Assembly: GCA_963682005.1 (NCBI GenBank)
Contig: OY820914.1
Span: forward strand, 3,968,001-4,032,000
DNA length: 64,000 nucleotides
DNA from: CAIYUC01 sp963682005
Lineage (GTDB): Bacteria > Bacteroidota > Bacteroidia > Bacteroidales > FEN-979
Direction of reading: 5' to 3'
In this document: positions 49,916 through 57,757 of the stretch, in pieces
How the letters are laid out: the number at the start of each line of letters is the position of its first letter
Numbering within the stretch: position 1 is the first letter of the stretch
Made by a program: the position numbers and the translations under genes
The notes under the pieces: model-generated
Told to the model about the DNA's origin: nothing
The model's database searches: none
Seen by the model: the letters and a program-made list of their open reading frames with translations, nothing else

Positions 49916-52458
49916 TCCTTTACTTTGCATGAGTCATAAATTGTTTTGATCCTGAGGAAGATGCTGAAATTCGGATTTTTAATATCCGTATAATAAATAA
50001 CCTTCCTTGTTTCCCCGGGAAGCAGGTCAAAGAAATTGTCGGAGAATTCGCCCCGGATCAGCGGGGTGATAAGGTAGATGTTTTTGGCAAGCTTATCTGT
50101 CGTCAATTCAACCTCATAGCCGCCGGCTATTTCTTTTATTGTCCGTTTGATGACAGCACTGTCTAGCTGAAGATTTTTCACGGCATCGAAATAAAGAATG
50201 TTTTGCGATAGTGTGTCATTCCCAGAAACGAGCAATGTGAACAGGAGACTGCTTTGAAGCTTCAGTTTTGGCGCGAATGCCAAAAGCGTAGAATCAAAAA
50301 ATACCGTTGAGGAATTGGCAGGAATATCGATGTTTACTGATTTCTGCCAGATCTGTTTACCATTGAAATCGATCAGTTTTAGCCGGAGTTCAGCTTTTTT
50401 ATCTTCCAACTTATCGGAAACGACTGTCACTTTTACTCTGCCTTGTTCATACTGGGGTGAAATCAGGAAGGGTGCAAATGCTTTTGTTGCAAAATAATGC
50501 AGGGCCTTTCTCTTTCCATAATAATCACGGGATGACCAGGAGATGGCGGGCCAGCAATCATTCAACTGCCAATACAATGAACCCATGCAATAAGGTTTTG
50601 CGCGGCGATGGGCTTCCATCGCTGTTTTAATCCCTTCAGCCTGCAATACCTGGCTTACGTAAACATAAGATTGAAAGTCTTTCGGTGTTTTATAATCCCG
50701 TAACAGGTATTCATCGATGAGTTCCAGTCCCTGGGGATGTTTTTCATGGGATTTCAATATCGGAGATTTTAGATCAAGGTATGGTGTATAAATGCTTTTC
50801 CGCAGGCTTTCAAATGGGGGAAATCCCTGGAAACCATATTCCGACATGAAGCGGCCGACTTTTGTCTTGTACGTATCAAAAGGCTCCTTGCCCCACCAAA
50901 CACCCCAGTAATGGGAATCCCCGTTTTTCAGGCTTTCAGGATGGCCCCATCCGATCATCGGTGATGTTGAAATGTACGGAACTCCAGAGTCGTAACGGTT
51001 CACCAACCCGGGCAAAAGGTTCCAGTATAGTGACAGGTAATTGTTCCAGATCTCTACGGAATCTTCTTTTGAGATATTGTATTGCTTTTGCCAGCCCCAG
51101 TTTTTCCAACCTTCTTCGATCTCATTATTGCCGCACCATAATGCAATACATGGGTGGTTACGAAGCCTCACCAGGTTCTGGCCCACTTCGGCCTGGACGT
51201 TCTGCTTGAATTCTTTATCGCCAGGATACATCGCGTTGGCGAACATAAAATCCTGCCAAACGAGGATACCTTTCTCATCACAGAGGTCATAGAAAATGTC
51301 ATTTTCATAGATTCCTCCTCCCCAGACGCGAAGCATGTTCATATTCGCATCGGCAACACTTTTAATGATCGCAGCATACGATGAGTCCTTAACCCGGGTG
51401 AGGAAATTATCCTGGGGAATGTAGTTTGCGCCTTTCATAAAAACGGGTATTCCGTTCAGCTTAAAGTAGAAAGGTGATCCAAGGCTGTCAGACTTCCGGA
51501 TGAGTTCAATTTTTCTTATACCAATTCGTGTTGTTCCTTTGGCAACTGTTTTACCGGCAAACCTGATCTCATGATTTAGTGAATAGAGATACGGTTCACC
51601 CAATCCGTTTGTCCACCATAGCATAGGGTTCCGGATATCAAAATCACAGCGGAGGAAGTTCGGTCCTTTCCGGATGACATTCCGTTGCGAAAATAATACC
51701 TCGTTATTGGAAGAAACCGTAATGGTGGCAGTATCTGACAATTCACCATATACCGTAAACACCGCCGAGATGTGAGCATTCGTTTCCGTAATCTCTTTCT
51801 GGCTGTATTGTACCGCGAGTAAGTTCACATAGTTGTATGCCTTGAGGTAAACCGGTTTCCAGATCCCGCTGGTGATGAATGTCGGACCCCAGTCCCAGCC
51901 GAAATGATAGGCTGCTTTCCGGCAAACCACTTTCTCATCCCCGGGCAGTTTATATTTTAGTTTTGAATACCTGTCCTTGTTTTCCTGCACAACCGAAGGG
52001 AATTTAACTTTGAGTTCATTTGCACCGTACCGGAGGATGTTCTTCACATCAACATTCCAGGTCCTGAACATATTATCGGCAGAAAGGATCAATGAATCGT
52101 TCAGGTACACGTTAGCATAGGTATCGATTCCTTCGAATACCAGTTCAAGGTGGCGGAATGCGAATAGTGAGTCAGGCACAAGGAATACGCGCCTGTATTC
52201 CCAGGCAGTCTCCCCGATCCACTGGAGGTTAGGTTCAGTGTCATTGTAAAACGGATCGCTTATGACATTTGCTTTCAACAGGTCGAGGTGAACCAGGCCG
52301 GGGACTTTTGCGTTTCCCCATTTGATTGTACCATCCCGTCGCATCTGCCAGGGACCTCCAAGATCGATCTTCAGGGGGTTCTGGGCGTTCAGATATACTT
52401 CCGGAATGACGGTAATGATCAGGATCAGAATTAATTTGTAAAAGCCTATTCGATTCAT
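49912..52458 (-). CDS. GH2 beta-mannosidase, secreted (848 aa)
   Basis: A TTG exists at 52467, but the ATG at 52458 gives MNRIGFYKLILILIITVIPE, a signal peptide. The N-terminal jelly-roll has WEYRRVFLVPDSL and LELVFEGIDTYANVYLNDSL; RKAAYHFGWDWGPTFITSGI is typical of GH2 beta-mannosidases. The acid/base Glu is in ALWCGNNEIEEG (near residue 446) and the nucleophile Glu in FMSEYGFQGFP (near residue 540). Beta-mannosidases release beta-1,4-mannose, for example from the N-glycan core. It is the first gene of the operon with EEP and GH92. Confidence 0.92.
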   Translation of the reverse strand: MNRIGFYKLILILIITVIPEVYLNAQNPLKIDLGGPWQMRRDGTIKWGNAKVPGLVHLDLLKANVISDPFYNDTEPNLQWIGETAWEYRRVFLVPDSLFAFRHLELVFEGIDTYANVYLNDSLILSADNMFRTWNVDVKNILRYGANELKVKFPSVVQENKDRYSKLKYKLPGDEKVVCRKAAYHFGWDWGPTFITSGIWKPVYLKAYNYVNLLAVQYSQKEITETNAHISAVFTVYGELSDTATITVSSNNEVLFSQRNVIRKGPNFLRCDFDIRNPMLWWTNGLGEPYLYSLNHEIRFAGKTVAKGTTRIGIRKIELIRKSDSLGSPFYFKLNGIPVFMKGANYIPQDNFLTRVKDSSYAAIIKSVADANMNMLRVWGGGIYENDIFYDLCDEKGILVWQDFMFANAMYPGDKEFKQNVQAEVGQNLVRLRNHPCIALWCGNNEIEEGWKNWGWQKQYNISKEDSVEIWNNYLSLYWNLLPGLVNRYDSGVPYISTSPMIGWGHPESLKNGDSHYWGVWWGKEPFDTYKTKVGRFMSEYGFQGFPPFESLRKSIYTPYLDLKSPILKSHEKHPQGLELIDEYLLRDYKTPKDFQSYVYVSQVLQAEGIKTAMEAHRRAKPYCMGSLYWQLNDCWPAISWSSRDYYGKRKALHYFATKAFAPFLISPQYEQGRVKVTVVSDKLEDKKAELRLKLIDFNGKQIWQKSVNIDIPANSSTVFFDSTLLAFAPKLKLQSSLLFTLLVSGNDTLSQNILYFDAVKNLQLDSAVIKRTIKEIAGGYEVELTTDKLAKNIYLITPLIRGEFSDNFFDLLPGETRKVIYYTDIKNPNFSIFLRIKTIYDSCKVKE

Positions 52459-52478
52459 CGTTTTCAAATTTTTCGTGA

Positions 52479-52486
52479 CAAAAGTA
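52479..52486 (-). promoter_or_regulatory. Bacteroidota -7 element TACTTTTG before GH2-EEP-GH92 operon
   Basis: Plus-strand CAAAAGTA, reading TACTTTTG in gene orientation, a full TAnnTTTG match 21 bp upstream of the GH2 ATG. No TTG at the -33 position. Confidence 0.45.
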
Positions 52487-52566
52487 TCAAAAAATGTGAC
52501 TACTTTGTGCGGCTAAAAATGTAACCGGATCAGGAAAAAATATCGTAATTTCGGGGAATAAATCGA

Positions 52567-53757
52567 ATGACTAACCAGGACTTCACGATGAATTCAGCTT
52601 CACTCAGGGAAAAATTCTTTGAAATTTATGGCAATTCCGGCGATAAACCGGATCTTTATTTCGCACCAGGAAGGGTCAACCTGATCGGAGAACACACCGA
52701 TTACAATGGCGGCTTCGTGCTTCCTTGCGCAATCCAGTACGGAACATATATGCTTATCAGGAAATTTGAGGGTGATACGATCAGAATCTCTTCCCTGAAT
52801 TATCCTCATCAGCTCATCAGCTCATCAACTCATCAGCTTCTAAATGAAAAAGGAAAATGGTTCAATTACCCTTTCGGGGTGATGAATGAATTTATGAATG
52901 CCGGTTTCCCGATGACGGGGATGGATATTCTCTATTCGGGAGATATTCCGAAGAGTGCGGGTCTATCTTCTTCCGCATCCATTGAAATGGTGACTGCTTT
53001 TGCACTGAATGAAATGCTGAATGCAGGCTTCGACATGATCGGCCTTGCCCGGCTTTCGCAAAAGGCTGAAAATAATTATGTCGGGGTGAATTGCGGGATC
53101 ATGGACCAGTTTGCTGTCGGACTTGGAAAGAAGGATCATGCGCTCTTCCTGAATTGCCATACAATGGAATACAAGATGATCCCATTCAGATCTGAAGGAT
53201 ATTCGCTGATCATCGTGAACAGCAATAAGCATCGTGATCTGTCAGACTCCATGTACAATGAGCGGGTGTCCGAATGCCAGCTGGCAGTGACCTATATTTC
53301 CAGCATCATCGATGTCTCAAGGCTCGGTGAACTGGGTTTCCCGCAATACTTCAAGATCCAGGATAACATCCCCGATGTCATTGTACGAAAACGGGCGCGG
53401 CATGTCGTATCCGAAAACCAACGGGTGCTTAATTCAGTGAATTGCCTCTGGAAAAATGACCTTACACAATTCGGATACCTTATGAATGCCTCACATGAAT
53501 CGCTGAAGGAAAACTACGAGGTGACAGGCATTGAACTGGATACCCTTGTGGAAGAAGCATTGAAGGTCCCGGGCGTCCTGGGTGCCCGTATGACAGGGGC
53601 AGGGTTTGGAGGATGCACGATAAACCTGGTGGCAAACGGTTCGACAGATGATTTTATCCGGCAGGTTGGCGATCATTATTTCAAAAAGACCGGGCTGATA
53701 GCAGATTTTTATACAGCAAAAATATCTGACGGAGTCAGGAAGATCAATGAACAATGA
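52567..53757 (+). CDS. galK: Galactokinase (396 aa)
   Basis: FAPGRVNLIGEHTDYNGGFV (from about residue 33) is the galactokinase signature, SGDIPKSAGLSSSASIEMVT the GHMP ATP-binding motif, and GARMTGAGFGGCTINLV the C-terminal GHMP motif. The enzyme phosphorylates alpha-D-galactose at C1 in the Leloir pathway. The variable loop near residues 80-92 (PHQLISSSTHQLL) is encoded by an internal tandem tract. The last codons ATC AAT GAA CAA TGA lie in another tract. A second ATG at 52588 is possible as start. No galT is visible in the window. Confidence 0.95.
   Translation: MTNQDFTMNSASLREKFFEIYGNSGDKPDLYFAPGRVNLIGEHTDYNGGFVLPCAIQYGTYMLIRKFEGDTIRISSLNYPHQLISSSTHQLLNEKGKWFNYPFGVMNEFMNAGFPMTGMDILYSGDIPKSAGLSSSASIEMVTAFALNEMLNAGFDMIGLARLSQKAENNYVGVNCGIMDQFAVGLGKKDHALFLNCHTMEYKMIPFRSEGYSLIIVNSNKHRDLSDSMYNERVSECQLAVTYISSIIDVSRLGELGFPQYFKIQDNIPDVIVRKRARHVVSENQRVLNSVNCLWKNDLTQFGYLMNASHESLKENYEVTGIELDTLVEEALKVPGVLGARMTGAGFGGCTINLVANGSTDDFIRQVGDHYFKKTGLIADFYTAKISDGVRKINEQ
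52803..52839. repeat. CTCATCAG-period tract inside galK
   Basis: CCTCATCAGCTCATCAGCTC and ATCAACTCATCAGCTT: four to five copies of the 8-mer CTCATCAG, reverse complement of the GATGAGTT family seen at 11951. In the sense strand it is stop-free. Confidence 0.8.
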
Positions 53758-53824
53758 ATAATGAAGAATGAACAATGAAAGTCTATATTTCATAATTCAT
53801 AATTCAACCTCATAATTCATAATT
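53744..53824. repeat. AATGAAC/AATGAAG and ATAATTC tracts at galK stop
   Basis: CAATGAACAATGAATAATGA, AGAATGAACAATGAAAG, then CATAATTCATAATTCAAC and CTCATAATTCATAATT. The TGA stop of galK (53755-53757) lies inside the first tract. The second tract reaches to within 13 bp of the ppk2 start. Confidence 0.8.
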
Positions 53825-53836
53825 AAACAAAGTGTT

Positions 53837-54667
53837 ATGGCACACAAAGACAAGGAAAAAGAGAAGAAGCAGAAAAATGTCGCAGAGAGTGTAGAACCTC
53901 TTGACAAGAAATTCTTTGAAAAAGAACTGGCCCTTCTTCAGGAGGAACTGGTCAAACTCCAGGAATGGATAAAGTACCAGGGTTTGAAGGTTGTTGTGAT
54001 CTTTGAAGGACGAGATGCAGCGGGAAAAGGAGGTGTCATCAAACGGATAACAGAGCCATTGAATCCCCGTATTTGCCGTGTTGTGGCTTTAGGAGTTCCA
54101 ACTGAAAAAGAGAAGTCACAGTGGTATTTTCAGCGCTATTCTGTTCATCTGCCTGCAGCAGGGGAGATGGTTCTGTTTGATCGCAGTTGGTACAACAGGG
54201 CTGGCGTTGAACGCGTAATGGGCTTTTGTACCGATGATGAATATTATGAGTTTCTGAGATCATGCCCGGCATTCGAAAATATGCTGATGCGTTCGGGCAT
54301 CATACTCATTAAATACTGGTTCTCCGTCAGCGACAAAGAACAGGAAAAGAGATTCCAGGACCGGATCAATGATCCGACAAAAAGCTGGAAGATCAGCCCG
54401 ATGGATGTGGTATCACGCCAGAAATGGGTGGAATATTCCAAAGCCAAGGATGAAATGTTTGCTTATACCGACACCAAGGAATCTCCATGGTATGTTGTTG
54501 AAGCCGATGACAAGCGACGCGCGAGGCTGAATTGCATCAGCCATCTTTTATCAAAAATTCCCTATAAAAAGGTACCGCGTGAAAAAATCGTGCTTCCTCC
54601 GCTGGAAGGTAAAAAGTACGTACGTCCGCCAATGTCGGACCAGACGTTCGTGCCGCAGAAGTACTAG
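53837..54667 (+). CDS. ppk2: Polyphosphate kinase 2 family protein (276 aa)
   Basis: Walker A VVVIFEGRDAAGKGG (Lys near residue 64), Walker B VLFDRSWYNRAGVE and the lid-like FSVSDKEQEKRFQDRINDPT identify PPK2. Length and single domain fit class I PPK2, which phosphorylates nucleoside diphosphates with polyphosphate or makes polyphosphate from GTP/ATP. The N-terminal 20 residues are highly charged (KDKEKEKKQK). It follows galK by 79 bp of tract sequence and may share its transcript. Confidence 0.92.
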   Translation: MAHKDKEKEKKQKNVAESVEPLDKKFFEKELALLQEELVKLQEWIKYQGLKVVVIFEGRDAAGKGGVIKRITEPLNPRICRVVALGVPTEKEKSQWYFQRYSVHLPAAGEMVLFDRSWYNRAGVERVMGFCTDDEYYEFLRSCPAFENMLMRSGIILIKYWFSVSDKEQEKRFQDRINDPTKSWKISPMDVVSRQKWVEYSKAKDEMFAYTDTKESPWYVVEADDKRRARLNCISHLLSKIPYKKVPREKIVLPPLEGKKYVRPPMSDQTFVPQKY

Positions 54668-54687
54668 GCTAAATGCTATCGTCATTC

Positions 54688-54720
54688 CCGCAAAAGCCTG
54701 TCTGCCGGCAGGCAGGCGGG
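54688..54720. repeat. CCTGCCGGCAGG-type palindromic element
   Basis: CCCGCAAAAGCCTGTCTGCC followed by GGCAGGCAGGCGGG, with CTGCCGGCAG at its centre. Shorter relatives lie at 28350-28361 (CCTGCCGGCAGG) and 35266-35280. Confidence 0.55.
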
Positions 54721-54739
54721 AACAGGCTAAAGGCCACGG

Positions 54740-54800
54740 GCTTCATGCTTCATGCTTCATGCAAAGACAACTTTTCACTTTTCACTTTTCACTTTTCACT
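54740..54800. repeat. CTTCATG and CTTTTCA tandem tracts, overlapping GalM stop
   Basis: CTTCATGCTTCATGCTTCAT, then CTTTTCACTTTTCACTTTTC and ACTTTTCACT. The minus-strand reading of the second tract, GTGAAAAGTGAAAAGTGAAA, encodes the last GalM residues VKSEK and its TGA stop. Confidence 0.8.
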
Positions 54801-55936
54801 GTAAACTTATACACCGTCAACTCATAGTACTTTTCCCCCGGTCTGAGGATTGTGTTGGGGAACTCTTTTTGGTTTGGTGAATCCGGGAAATGCTGAGTTT
54901 CGAGACACATTCCGTAGTGTTTTTTGTATATCTTGCCTTGCTTGCCTTTGATCGTTCCGTCGAGGAAATTTCCGGAATAGAACTGGATGCCCGGCTGGGT
55001 GGTCAGGATCTCCAGCACCCTTCCTGACTTCGGATCTTCCAGCCTGGCGGCGAATCCGAGATCACCTTCGCGTTTTGCAAGAACATAGTTGTGGTCATAT
55101 CCACCAGGAATCTGTCCGATCCGGGAACCGACCGTTGCCGGTTTTGTGAAATCCATCGGGCTGCCTGCTACCGACTTCAATTCACCTGTCGGGATTAATT
55201 CATCATTGACAACTGTATAACTTTGTGCATTCAGCGTAAGCAAATGCCCCAGAATGTCAGTCTCAGCACCGCCCAGGTTAAAATAGCTATGGTTGCAAAT
55301 ATTTATGGGTGTCGGTTTTTCGGTCTTGGCTTCAATCACTGTCTGCAGTTCATTTTCATCATTGAGCGTGTAGGTCACCGTCACAGAAAGATTTCCGGGA
55401 TAGCCTTCTTCATTATCCTTGCTCAGGTATCGTAAAGCAAGTCCGACCTGCGCAGAATCCAGAATTTCTGTCGGATCCCACACCACTTTGTCGAATCCCT
55501 TCAATCCTCCGTGAAGACTGTTGTTCCCGTTATTCTTTGCCAGGGAATATTTTTTACCATCCAGTGTGAATGTCCCTTTTGCAATACGGTTGGCGTATCG
55601 TCCTACAATGGCTCCGAAATACGGACTGTTCGCGATATACTGGCTGAGTGAATCATAGCCTAGTACAACATCCCCCGGTTTGCCATTTTTATCGGGAACA
55701 ATTATGGAAGTAATAATTCCGCCGTAATTTGTGATCTTCACGGCCATCCCTTTTTTATTGGTCAGGGTATACAGGTAAACTGTTTTGTCATCGGCCTTTC
55801 CGAATTCCGTTTTCATGATCGAGAGTTTTAACGTATCTGCAATTTCCTTTCCCTGTTCATTTTTCATCCAGGAACACCCGGACAGAAAAGGGAGAGAAAG
55901 TGCTGCAAGCATACTCATCATAATTATCCTGTTCAT
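54782..55936 (-). CDS. galM: Aldose 1-epimerase, lipoprotein (384 aa)
   Basis: Starting at 55936 gives MNRIIMMSMLAALSLPFLSGC, a lipoprotein signal with Cys21. GalM signatures follow: KITNYGGIITSIIVPDKNGK, GAIVGRYANRIAKGTFTL, NNGNNSLHGGLKGFDKVVWD, NICNHSYFNLGG (catalytic His) and PGIQFYSGNFLDG with a C-terminal Glu (GMCLETQHFPDSPNQ). It interconverts alpha- and beta-anomers of galactose or glucose. Being exported, it would act on sugars at the cell surface before uptake. The C-terminal residues come from a tandem tract. Confidence 0.93.
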   Translation of the reverse strand: MNRIIMMSMLAALSLPFLSGCSWMKNEQGKEIADTLKLSIMKTEFGKADDKTVYLYTLTNKKGMAVKITNYGGIITSIIVPDKNGKPGDVVLGYDSLSQYIANSPYFGAIVGRYANRIAKGTFTLDGKKYSLAKNNGNNSLHGGLKGFDKVVWDPTEILDSAQVGLALRYLSKDNEEGYPGNLSVTVTYTLNDENELQTVIEAKTEKPTPINICNHSYFNLGGAETDILGHLLTLNAQSYTVVNDELIPTGELKSVAGSPMDFTKPATVGSRIGQIPGGYDHNYVLAKREGDLGFAARLEDPKSGRVLEILTTQPGIQFYSGNFLDGTIKGKQGKIYKKHYGMCLETQHFPDSPNQKEFPNTILRPGEKYYELTVYKFTVKSEK

Positions 55937-55957
55937 AAAAATTGGTTTTATCAAAGG

Positions 55958-55987
55958 CAAACCTAAGAAAAATGGCGCAATTAACAA
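55958..55987 (-). promoter_or_regulatory. Full promoter (TTG-N19-TAGGTTTG) for galM
   Basis: Plus-strand CAAACCTA at 55958-55965 (TAGGTTTG) and CAA at 55985-55987 (TTG) with a 19-bp spacer. Both elements and spacing fit the Bacteroidota sigma consensus. The transcript would start about 17 nt before the ATG. Confidence 0.65.
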
Positions 55988-56055
55988 TCCTGTGTGGGAA
56001 ACTTTCATTTCCGGGCAAGGGGATTGTTTATAACTTTGGCCGGCAATAAATAATA

Positions 56056-56109
56056 ACCTGAATTGACCTGAATTGACCTGAATTGACCTGAATTGACCTA
56101 ATAGACCTA
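56056..56109. repeat. TGACCTGAAT-period tandem tract
   Basis: ACCTGAATTGACCTGAATTG repeated over five 10-bp units, ending in diverged TGACCTAATAGACCTAA. It lies between divergent galM and the SDR gene. Confidence 0.8.
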
Positions 56110-56198
56110 AACATGTTGGGATATGAGATTTTTGTATTTTTTAGAATTCAGATCAATTAGAATAAATAGAAATTAAACAGAATCCAATAAATCAATAA

Positions 56199-57029
56199 GT
56201 GAAATTATCAAACAAGGTAGTCTTGATCACGGGAGCCTCGGCTGGAATTGGTGCTGCAACTGCTCTTGCATTCGATCAGGCCGGGGCAAGGGTGGCCATT
56301 ACAGCGCGGCGCAAGGAGAAGCTTGACCAGGTTGCGTTATCGCTGCATGATCCACTAGTACTAACTGCTGATTTATCGGATGAGCGTGAAGCAAGGCAGA
56401 TCATTGGTCAAACGATTGCGCGATTCGGGAGGATTGACATCCTGATAAACAATGCGGCCAGCATTATCGTGACCCCGGTGGATACTGTTTCCCCGGAGGA
56501 CATGCTCACTGCATTCAGGACCAATCTTATTGCACCGCTTGCAGCCATCCAGGAGGCTGCCCTTCACATGAGAAAGAACGGCGGGGGCCAGATCATTAAT
56601 GTCGGTTCTCCGGGGTTCATGATGGGCATTCCATTTTATGCGCCTTATGTCTGCTCCAAAGCTGCACTATCGGCATTGACACGCACCCTACAGGCGGAAT
56701 GGGCCGGTACAAACATTGTAGTCAGCGAGTATTTCCCCGGTTATATCAGTACCGATTCTCTTCCTGTATCCAGGATCGGGGAGATCGGGCAGGATCTGCT
56801 GATGTCGCCGAAGCAAAACCTGCTGACGAAGATCTTTGCCAAACCAAAAACAGCAGGGTACGTTGCGCGTCAACTGGTCAGCCTTGCAGAAAATCCGAAA
56901 ATCCTTGTTTGCACAACCTTCTCCGTCAAACTGGGGACATTCATTTCAAATATTTCTCCTTTCCGGCTTTCCATTGCAAAACAAATGGCGGAAACGGCAA
57001 GAATGAAAATAATGAGCAATGAAGAATGA
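56199..57029 (+). CDS. SDR-family oxidoreductase (276 aa, GTG start)
   Basis: VVLITGASAGIGAATALAFD (TGxxxGIG) is the classical SDR cofactor site, NNAASIIV the NNAG-like motif and YAPYVCSKAALSALTRTLQA the YxxxK. The Arg-Arg-Lys after the second strand (TARRKEKLD) favours NADP. The substrate is not determinable. The C-terminal MSNEE plus stop come from an AATGAAG tract (57009-57053). It is followed by a TMEM97-like gene and an OYE gene in the same direction. Confidence 0.87.
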   Translation: MKLSNKVVLITGASAGIGAATALAFDQAGARVAITARRKEKLDQVALSLHDPLVLTADLSDEREARQIIGQTIARFGRIDILINNAASIIVTPVDTVSPEDMLTAFRTNLIAPLAAIQEAALHMRKNGGGQIINVGSPGFMMGIPFYAPYVCSKAALSALTRTLQAEWAGTNIVVSEYFPGYISTDSLPVSRIGEIGQDLLMSPKQNLLTKIFAKPKTAGYVARQLVSLAENPKILVCTTFSVKLGTFISNISPFRLSIAKQMAETARMKIMSNEE

Positions 57030-57053
57030 AGAATGAAGAATGAAGAATGAGCA
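57009..57053. repeat. AATGAAG-period tract at SDR stop
   Basis: ATAATGAGCAATGAAGAATG and AAGAATGAAGAATGAAGAAT give six units of AATGAAG. The SDR TGA stop (57027-57029) lies inside, and the last codons AGC AAT GAA GAA come from the repeat. Confidence 0.85.
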
Positions 57054-57070
57054 AATAGTAATTAATAACT

Positions 57071-57131
57071 CAACTAAACAACTAAGCGACTAAGCATCTA
57101 AGCATCTAAGCATCTAAGCAACTAAGCAATG
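57071..57131. repeat. TAAGCATC/AACTAAGC tract ending at a start codon
   Basis: CAACTAAACAACTAAGCGAC, TAAGCATCTAAGCATCTAAG, CATCTAAGCAACTAAGCAAT: 8-bp-step words. The final AAGCA is directly followed by the ATG of the TMEM97-like gene (57129). Confidence 0.8.
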
Positions 57132-57638
57132 AGAAAACCCATTCCCCTTCGCGAACGCCCGGTCGACTATATTTACCTGGCCTTCTTTTTTGTAAACCTG
57201 TTGTTCATCACCTATATTGTCGACCTTGAGCAGCTGGTGATCAAAGATGTGACCAATTTCAAATACCCTGTCTGGCCATTGCCGTTCTTTGTGGATATGA
57301 TTCACTGGTGGGGAAACACATTTGATCCCCTGCAAAATGCCCGCCCGATGTGGTGGAAAGCCACGATCTGGCTGGATGTTCTCGTTTTCGGCCCCTATTA
57401 CCTGGCGGCAATCATTGCATTTATCAAAGGAAAGGATTGGATCAGGATCCCGACGTTCATTTATTCATCGATCCTGTTTACCAATGTATTCATCATCCTC
57501 AGCGAGGAGATCGCGGGAACAACTCCTGCAGCCAATCTTCCCATGGTGCTTCTTGCAAACGCACCATGGCTGCTTTTTCCTGTTTTCCTGGTCTGGAAGA
57601 TGTGGAAGAATGAACATCCGTTTACAAAAGAAAGTTAA
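57129..57638 (+). CDS. EXPERA/TMEM97-like integral membrane protein (169 aa)
   Basis: Four hydrophobic helices fit the EXPERA fold shared by emopamil-binding protein (sterol isomerase) and TMEM97 (sigma-2 receptor). RERPVDYIYLAFFFVNLLFI, DLEQLV and the DPLQNARPMWWKATIWLDVL stretch (conserved Asp and PxWW/PxWF of TMEM97), with KGKDWIRIPTFIYSSILFTN and the SEEIAG near the end, match the family order as I know it. In eukaryotes the family binds sterols or isomerises them; bacterial members are uncharacterised. It is 100 bp after the SDR and before an OYE. Confidence 0.75.
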   Translation: MRKPIPLRERPVDYIYLAFFFVNLLFITYIVDLEQLVIKDVTNFKYPVWPLPFFVDMIHWWGNTFDPLQNARPMWWKATIWLDVLVFGPYYLAAIIAFIKGKDWIRIPTFIYSSILFTNVFIILSEEIAGTTPAANLPMVLLANAPWLLFPVFLVWKMWKNEHPFTKES

Positions 57639-57656
57639 CCGTACCATCCCTCTTAT

Positions 57657-57722
57657 CCCCTCCCTGGATCTCTGCGTACGCCGGGATCCAGGGAGGGGGA
57701 GACCGAAGGTCGGGGAGGGTTA
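57657..57722. repeat. Hairpin element (CCCCTCCCT family), copy 3
   Basis: CCCCTCCCTGGATC (57657-57670) pairs perfectly with GATCCAGGGAGGGG (57685-57698). It is followed by GAGACCGAAGGTCGGGGAGG, the reverse complement of the CGACCTTCGGTCT block at 28267-28280. It lies between the TMEM97-like and OYE genes and may end the first transcript. Confidence 0.7.
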
Positions 57723-57757
57723 ATTAAAACATTTAACAATTACCAAATTTATTCCCA

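Noticed and set aside
57322..57723. 133-codon plus-strand frame over the TMEM97-like gene
   Set aside because: Alternative frame of the same region; the 57129-57638 frame has four helices and family motifs.
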